16,946 bases of DNA. Origin: Acidobacteriota bacterium (GTDB lineage Bacteria > Acidobacteriota > Thermoanaerobaculia > Multivoradales > JAHEKO01). Under the pieces are notes generated by a model that made no database searches, was not told the origin of the DNA, and saw only the letters and a list, made by a program, of their open reading frames with translations. Both the position numbers and the translations under genes were made by a program. Below are positions 12,964-16,946 of the stretch, piece by piece (positions within the stretch are counted from its first letter, which is position 1; each line of letters begins with the position of its first letter). The stretch lies in the NCBI GenBank assembly GCA_027296385.1, contig JAPUJD010000339.1, forward strand, positions 1-16,946, written 5' to 3'.

Positions 12964-15342
12964 CTGACCAACTCGATCAAGAAGCCGGCCGAGAGGCGGC
13001 CTCGCCTGTCCCCTGACAAGGCGCGTGAGCTGCTGGCTCTGGTGCTGTTGCTCATCGGTCTGTTGGTGGCGCTGAGCCTCGTTTCGTACCGGTCCGACGA
13101 CCCGAGTTTTCTCTACGAGACGACCGAGGAGGTTGGGGTTCGCAACTTGATCGGCCCCCTGGGGGCGCAGCTGGCCGCCGCTGGTTTCGGTTTCTTCGGA
13201 CTCACTGCCTTCCTGCTGCCGGTGTTCTTGCTGTGGGCCGCCTGGCGACAGGCGCGCTGGCGCAGCACGGACAAAGTGGTTGGGCGTGGCATTGGGGCTG
13301 TCATTCTCGTCATCAGCCTCCCGGCTTTGCTGGCGCTGATCCTCACGTCGGTCGAGTGGCGCGGCGACTCCCTCAGTGCCGGGGGTCTCCTTGGCGACCT
13401 GCTGGCCGGGGGAGCGGAGAAGCTGGCTGGCTTCACCGGTGCCCTCTTCCTGCTTCTCGCCAGCGTGGTCGTCGGCGCCGCTTTGCTGGTCCAGTCGACG
13501 CTGGGAGAGATGGTGGCCAGCTGGCGTGATCGCTGGTTCTCCGGCTGGCAGGGCCTGACGCTGAGACGGGCGCGCCAGCGCGAGCGCCGCGAGCGGGAAG
13601 AAATGCGCCAGCGGGTCGTCGCCAAGCACCGCCAACAGCCCGCCGAGCCCGCTGGAGAGGTTGCGATCGACCTGCCGCTTCGGGTGCAGGAGAAGAGCGG
13701 GGACGGCAAGTTCACTGTGCGCCGGGTGAAGGCGCTGGTCGACGAAGTACCGGGCGCGGTGATCGCGAAGTCTGCCATCAAGCGGCGCTCGCGTGGCGAG
13801 CCCGAGTCCGAGATGCCGCAGGCCGAGATACCGTTCCCCAAACCTCGGCCAGGGCCCAAGGGTGCCCTGCCGCCGCTCGATCTGCTGCGTACAGACCTCA
13901 TCGAACCGAAGATCGAAGAGGATGAGCTCGTCCAGCTGGGACAGGTCATCAGGCAGCGCTGCGCCGAGTTCGGCGTCGAGGGTTCGATCGCTGGGATCAG
14001 CCCGGGGCCGGTGATCACGGTCTACGAGTTCCAGCCGGCTCCGGGAGTGAAGGTCAGCCAGATCGTCAACTTGCAGGACGATCTGGCGCTGGCGCTCAGA
14101 GCCGAGTCGGTGCGCATCGAGCGATTGGCTGGCCGCTCCACTCTCGGGATCGAGGTGCCCAACGCCGAGCGCTCGATCATCCGGCTCGGCTGGCTGCTGG
14201 CCGACAGGCGCTTCAAGACGGCGCGCTCCGCGCTCACCATGGCCCTGGGCACGACGATTCACGGTGAGCCGTACTACACCGACCTCGCCATGGCGCCGCA
14301 CTTGCTGGTGGCCGGCGCCACCGGCGCCGGCAAGAGTGTCGGCCTCCAGAGCATGATCACCTCGATCATCTACAAGGCGCGGCGCGAAGACGTGCAGTTC
14401 ATCTTCATCGATCCCAAGCGCATCGAGCTCGGGGCCTACAAGGACATCCCGCACCTCAAGGTCGAGGTCGTCGTCGAGCCCAAGAAGGCCTCCAACGCCC
14501 TGCGCTGGGCCGTGGCCGAGATGGAGCGCCGCTACCGGATGCTGGCGGAGGTCCACGTGCGCTCGATCGAGTTCTACAACCGGGCGATCACCGACTCCGA
14601 AGTGCAAAAGCGCCTCGCCTTGTCGGAGGGCGAGAGCGAGCTCTCGACCTCCGACCTGGAGCCGTTGCCGTACTACGTCATCGTAATCGACGAGCTGGCG
14701 GATCTGATGACGGTGGCGGCAGCGGACGTCGAAGCTTCGATCGCCCGTCTGGCCCAGATGGCCCGGGCCGTGGGAATCCACTTGATCGTCGCCACCCAGA
14801 GGCCGTCGGTCGACGTCCTGACTGGCACCATCAAGGCAAACTTCCCCTGCCGCATCTCCTATGCCACGGCCAGTCGCCACGATTCACGGACCATCCTCGA
14901 CGGCGTCGGTGCCGAACGCCTCCTGGGCAATGGCGATATGCTCTTCATGCCGCCGGGAACCTCGCGGCCGATTCGGTTGCACGGCGCCCTGATCACTGAG
15001 CAGGAGACCGCTGCGCTGGTGCGTTGGCTCAAGAAGCAAGGGCCCCCGCAGCTCGACTCCAGCGTGCTCGAAGAACCGGCCGACAAGCGCCGTGGCGGCA
15101 ACGGCGCAAGCAACGGAGACGAAATGTTCGAAGAGGCGGCGCGGCTCGTCATCGCCGAGCGCAAGGCGTCGGCCAGCTTTCTCCAGCGCCGCTTGCGGGT
15201 CGGCTTCTCGCGCGCCGCTCGGCTCATCGACATGATGGAGCAGGACGGCCTGCTGGGCCCGCCGCAGGGGTCGAAGCCACGCGACGTGCTCGTGGGAAGA
15301 GACTACTTCGACGAGATAGACCGTACGAAGGAGGGCGTCTGA
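12964..15342 (+). CDS. ftsK: DNA translocase FtsK/SpoIIIE
   Basis: About 792 residues if begun at CTG 12964. FtsK pumps DNA at the division septum and helps resolve chromosome dimers. Using this start: a basic cytoplasmic head (KKPAERRPR), four transmembrane helices at about 23-42, 70-91, 111-129 and 158-176, a charged linker (about 195-305), the alpha/beta motor with Walker A GATGAGKS (451-458) and Walker B YVIVIDELADLM (about 571-582), the ATQRPSVDVLTG block (about 611-622), and a C-terminal winged-helix gamma domain (about 721-776). Start choice: no ATG, GTG or TTG lies in frame between the stop at 12928 and a GTG at 13042. The GTG would cut into the first helix and has no ribosome site, whereas CTG 12964 has AAGGGG 8 bases upstream. 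An alternative is a one-base indel at 12952-12955, which would join ATG 12947. Motor function is certain; the exact start is not. Confidence 0.9.
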   Translation: MTNSIKKPAERRPRLSPDKARELLALVLLLIGLLVALSLVSYRSDDPSFLYETTEEVGVRNLIGPLGAQLAAAGFGFFGLTAFLLPVFLLWAAWRQARWRSTDKVVGRGIGAVILVISLPALLALILTSVEWRGDSLSAGGLLGDLLAGGAEKLAGFTGALFLLLASVVVGAALLVQSTLGEMVASWRDRWFSGWQGLTLRRARQRERREREEMRQRVVAKHRQQPAEPAGEVAIDLPLRVQEKSGDGKFTVRRVKALVDEVPGAVIAKSAIKRRSRGEPESEMPQAEIPFPKPRPGPKGALPPLDLLRTDLIEPKIEEDELVQLGQVIRQRCAEFGVEGSIAGISPGPVITVYEFQPAPGVKVSQIVNLQDDLALALRAESVRIERLAGRSTLGIEVPNAERSIIRLGWLLADRRFKTARSALTMALGTTIHGEPYYTDLAMAPHLLVAGATGAGKSVGLQSMITSIIYKARREDVQFIFIDPKRIELGAYKDIPHLKVEVVVEPKKASNALRWAVAEMERRYRMLAEVHVRSIEFYNRAITDSEVQKRLALSEGESELSTSDLEPLPYYVIVIDELADLMTVAAADVEASIARLAQMARAVGIHLIVATQRPSVDVLTGTIKANFPCRISYATASRHDSRTILDGVGAERLLGNGDMLFMPPGTSRPIRLHGALITEQETAALVRWLKKQGPPQLDSSVLEEPADKRRGGNGASNGDEMFEEAARLVIAERKASASFLQRRLRVGFSRAARLIDMMEQDGLLGPPQGSKPRDVLVGRDYFDEIDRTKEGV
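15328..15342 (+). promoter_or_regulatory. Strong ribosome site and CTGA stop/start overlap deciding the fmt start
   Basis: AAGGAGG (15328-15334) lies 4 bases before CTG (15339-15341), and that CTG overlaps the ftsK stop TGA (15340-15342) to form CTGA. No ATG, GTG or TTG is in frame near the expected fmt N-terminus, so the Shine-Dalgarno sequence and overlap point to CTG initiation. Confidence 0.65.
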
Positions 15343-16283
15343 GCGCTGGCCGGATCGAGCGCGTCGCTTTTTTCGGCACTCCCGAGTTCGCAGTTCCTGC
15401 GCTCGATGCCCTGTGTGAATCCGGTCGGCGACCTCTCTTGGTCGTGAGCCAGCCGGCGCGCCCGGCAGGGCGGGGCCGCGAGCTCCGGGACCCGCCGGTT
15501 GCAAGCTGGGCCAAGGCGCGGGGCCTCGAGGTCGTGCAGCCGGCCAAGACTCGCACACGCCGGTTTCGCCAATCGATCGAAGCGCTCGACCTCGACCTGG
15601 CGGTCGTGGCGGCCTACGGTGAAATTCTCACCCCGCAGCTGCTGACAGCGCCGCGATTCGGCTTCGTCAACGTGCACGCCTCGCTCCTGCCCAGGTATCG
15701 CGGCGCCGCGCCGATCCAGGCGGCCATCGCCGCCGGCGACGAGGTGACCGGGGTCACCATCATGCAGGTCGAGTCGGGGCTCGACAGCGGGCCCATCCTG
15801 CTCAGGCGCGAAGTGGCGATCGTCCCCGACGAGACGACCGCCGAGCTAGCGCCGCGCCTCGCGCGTGCCGGCGCCGCGCTCCTGCTCGCGACGCTCGACC
15901 GACTCGAAGTCGGGGACCTGGTCCCGCACCCGCAGGACTCCCGGCTCGCGACCTACGCCCCCAGGCTGGTCAGGCGGGACGGGATCGTCGACTGGTCGCG
16001 GACGGCTGGCGCGCTTTACGACCTGCTGCGCGCCTACAGGCCCTGGCCGGGCCTCACGGCCGAGCTCGAAGGCGAGACGATCAAGCTGCTGGCATTCCAA
16101 CCGCTGGCTTCGGTCGAGGGTGAGATTCGAATCGGCCGGGTGCTGGGTACCGAGGCCGATGCAGTGATCGTGGGCTGCGGATCGGGCACCGCTTTGCGGC
16201 TGGAGCTCGTCCAGCGGCCGGGACGCGGGCCGGTGAGCGGCGCCGAGTGGGCACGATCTCTGGCCGGGCCTGGGCCGGACTAA
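15339..16283 (+). CDS. fmt: Methionyl-tRNA formyltransferase (CTG start)
   Basis: 314 residues from CTG 15339, normal for Fmt (about 310-320). It formylates the initiator methionyl-tRNA with 10-formyltetrahydrofolate. The N-terminus reads RVAFFGTPEFAVPALDAL (8-25), the family opening. The catalytic triad is present: Asn111 and His113 in NVHASLLPRYRGAAPI, and Asp149 in ESGLDSGPIL. The C-terminal tRNA-binding domain follows (about 205-310), including RPWPG (234-238). The frame is open upstream inside ftsK, but that part is out-of-frame ftsK sequence. The family N-terminus lies only a few codons after the CTGA overlap, so CTG is the best start; ATC at 15354 is a less likely choice. fmt is usually paired with def (peptide deformylase), which is not in the window; here it is coupled to ftsK. 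Confidence 0.93.
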   Translation: MSAGRIERVAFFGTPEFAVPALDALCESGRRPLLVVSQPARPAGRGRELRDPPVASWAKARGLEVVQPAKTRTRRFRQSIEALDLDLAVVAAYGEILTPQLLTAPRFGFVNVHASLLPRYRGAAPIQAAIAAGDEVTGVTIMQVESGLDSGPILLRREVAIVPDETTAELAPRLARAGAALLLATLDRLEVGDLVPHPQDSRLATYAPRLVRRDGIVDWSRTAGALYDLLRAYRPWPGLTAELEGETIKLLAFQPLASVEGEIRIGRVLGTEADAVIVGCGSGTALRLELVQRPGRGPVSGAEWARSLAGPGPD

Positions 16284-16946
16284 CGGTGGCGTCGATAGAG
16301 CGCGGCCAGGCGCTGCGGCGACACCCCGAGCAGATACAGGCCCCAGATCAGCCAGTTGACGGCGATGGTCCTCAGCATGCCGTTCTTGACGAAGCGGCGC
16401 GGCGAGGTGACGACAGGTCCATCGAGGATCGCGACGCGGTAGCTACGTTTCAGCCGTCGCATCAAGTCGAGGTCCTCGAGGATCGGCCAGTCCTTGAAAC
16501 CGCCCAGGGATTCGAAGGCGGTGCGGGTGATGAACTGCGCCTGGTCGCCGAGAGGCAACTTCGTCAGCGCGGTGCGCCGGTTGATCCAGCCGGCGCCGAA
16601 GCGCAGTAGCGCCCCGGCTGCGTCGAAGCGGATCTTCGAGCCGCCGCCGTCGAAGCCGGCGGCCAGCGCGCCCTCGATCTGAACCCTGCTGTCTTTTGGC
16701 AGAACGGTATCGGCATGGAGGAAAAGCAGGACGTCGCAGTCGGCCGCGGCGGCTCCCCGGTTGAGTTGGGCACCACGACCGGCGCTGCCATTGACCACCC
16801 GGGCGCCCGCCTCGCGGGCCAGCTCTGGCGAGCCGTCGCTGCTGCCGCCGTCGGAGACGATGACCTCGTCGGCGACAGATCTAGCATTGGCTATGCAGGC
16901 GCCGAGGGTCGGCGCCTCGTCCACCACGGGGATGATGATGCTCAGG
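16280..16946 (-). CDS. Family-2 glycosyltransferase, TIGR04283-like (5' end cut by window)
   Basis: The frame runs to the right window edge; the visible N-terminus LSIIIPVVDEAPTLGACI is the usual opening of a GT2 enzyme, so at most a few residues are missing and the true start lies at or beyond the edge. A GTG at 16927 would remove the first beta strand and is unlikely. About 221 residues are visible. Motifs: VSDGGSSDGS (nucleotide-binding loop), LLFLHADTVLP (metal-binding DXD-like HAD), and GDQAQFITRTAFESLGGFKDWPILEDLDLMRRLKR, which closely fits the TIGR04283 subgroup often found near radical-SAM/selenodomain genes. A C-terminal hydrophobic stretch (VNWLIWGLYLLGV) may associate with membrane. 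Substrate unknown. It converges on fmt and its TAG stop overlaps the fmt TAA by 4 bases. Confidence 0.88.
   Translation of the reverse strand, partial: LSIIIPVVDEAPTLGACIANARSVADEVIVSDGGSSDGSPELAREAGARVVNGSAGRGAQLNRGAAAADCDVLLFLHADTVLPKDSRVQIEGALAAGFDGGGSKIRFDAAGALLRFGAGWINRRTALTKLPLGDQAQFITRTAFESLGGFKDWPILEDLDLMRRLKRSYRVAILDGPVVTSPRRFVKNGMLRTIAVNWLIWGLYLLGVSPQRLAALYRRHR

Noticed and set aside
12958..14880. A 640-codon open frame on the minus strand opposite ftsK
   Set aside because: It is a mirror of the ftsK frame in GC-rich DNA. Its translation is full of Arg, Asp, His and Gln runs with no domain, signal or start context, and ftsK is unmistakable on the other strand.
1..16946. tRNA, rRNA, CRISPR array, insertion sequence, integrase or defence system
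   Set aside because: None was seen. Almost all sequence is accounted for by recognised housekeeping or operon genes, and there are no terminal repeats or spacer arrays.

Overview
The window is GC-rich (roughly two thirds G+C), densely packed bacterial chromosome with no rRNA, tRNA, IS element, phage gene or CRISPR array visible. It looks like ordinary core genome of a Gram-negative-type bacterium. The complete MoxR/Bat operon, the lysine 6-aminotransferase pathway outside actinobacteria, and the sequence style suggest an Acidobacteriota-like lineage (for example Thermoanaerobaculia). That assignment is inference from gene content; no marker gene in the window settles it.

Layout. (1) 1-3223, minus strand: a lysine catabolism pair, lat (L-lysine 6-transaminase) followed by an ALDH7-family aminoadipate-semialdehyde dehydrogenase. 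They are separated by 281 bases that hold a perfect inverted repeat (candidate operator), and the dehydrogenase is followed by a TTACTGA heptamer repeat. (2) 3386-11945, minus strand: one tight operon reading moxR, DUF58, a BatD-like/DUF4381-like membrane protein, batA, batB, batC-like TPR protein, batD, and a GAF-GGDEF diguanylate cyclase. Its junctions overlap by 4 bases or are separated by 8 or fewer. (3) 11946-12139: a divergent intergenic region with an exact sigma-54 promoter consensus pointing at moxR and inverted repeats at enhancer distance. (4) 12140-16283, plus strand: rsmA, ftsK and fmt, an informational/cell-division group. (5) 16280 to the right edge, minus strand: a TIGR04283-like family-2 glycosyltransferase that converges on fmt with a 4-base overlap and is cut by the window end.

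How it works together. Lat would remove the epsilon-amino group of lysine to give aminoadipate semialdehyde (in equilibrium with piperideine-6-carboxylate), and the dehydrogenase would oxidise that to aminoadipate. The Bat operon is expected to build an envelope complex in which the MoxR AAA+ ATPase acts on von Willebrand A (VWA) proteins. The most distinctive points are the sigma-54 promoter in front of that operon, the c-di-GMP synthase at its end, and unusual start codons: four different NTGA stop/start overlaps (ATGA, GTGA, TTGA, CTGA) occur in one window, and ftsK and fmt both appear to lack a conventional start codon at their natural N-termini.
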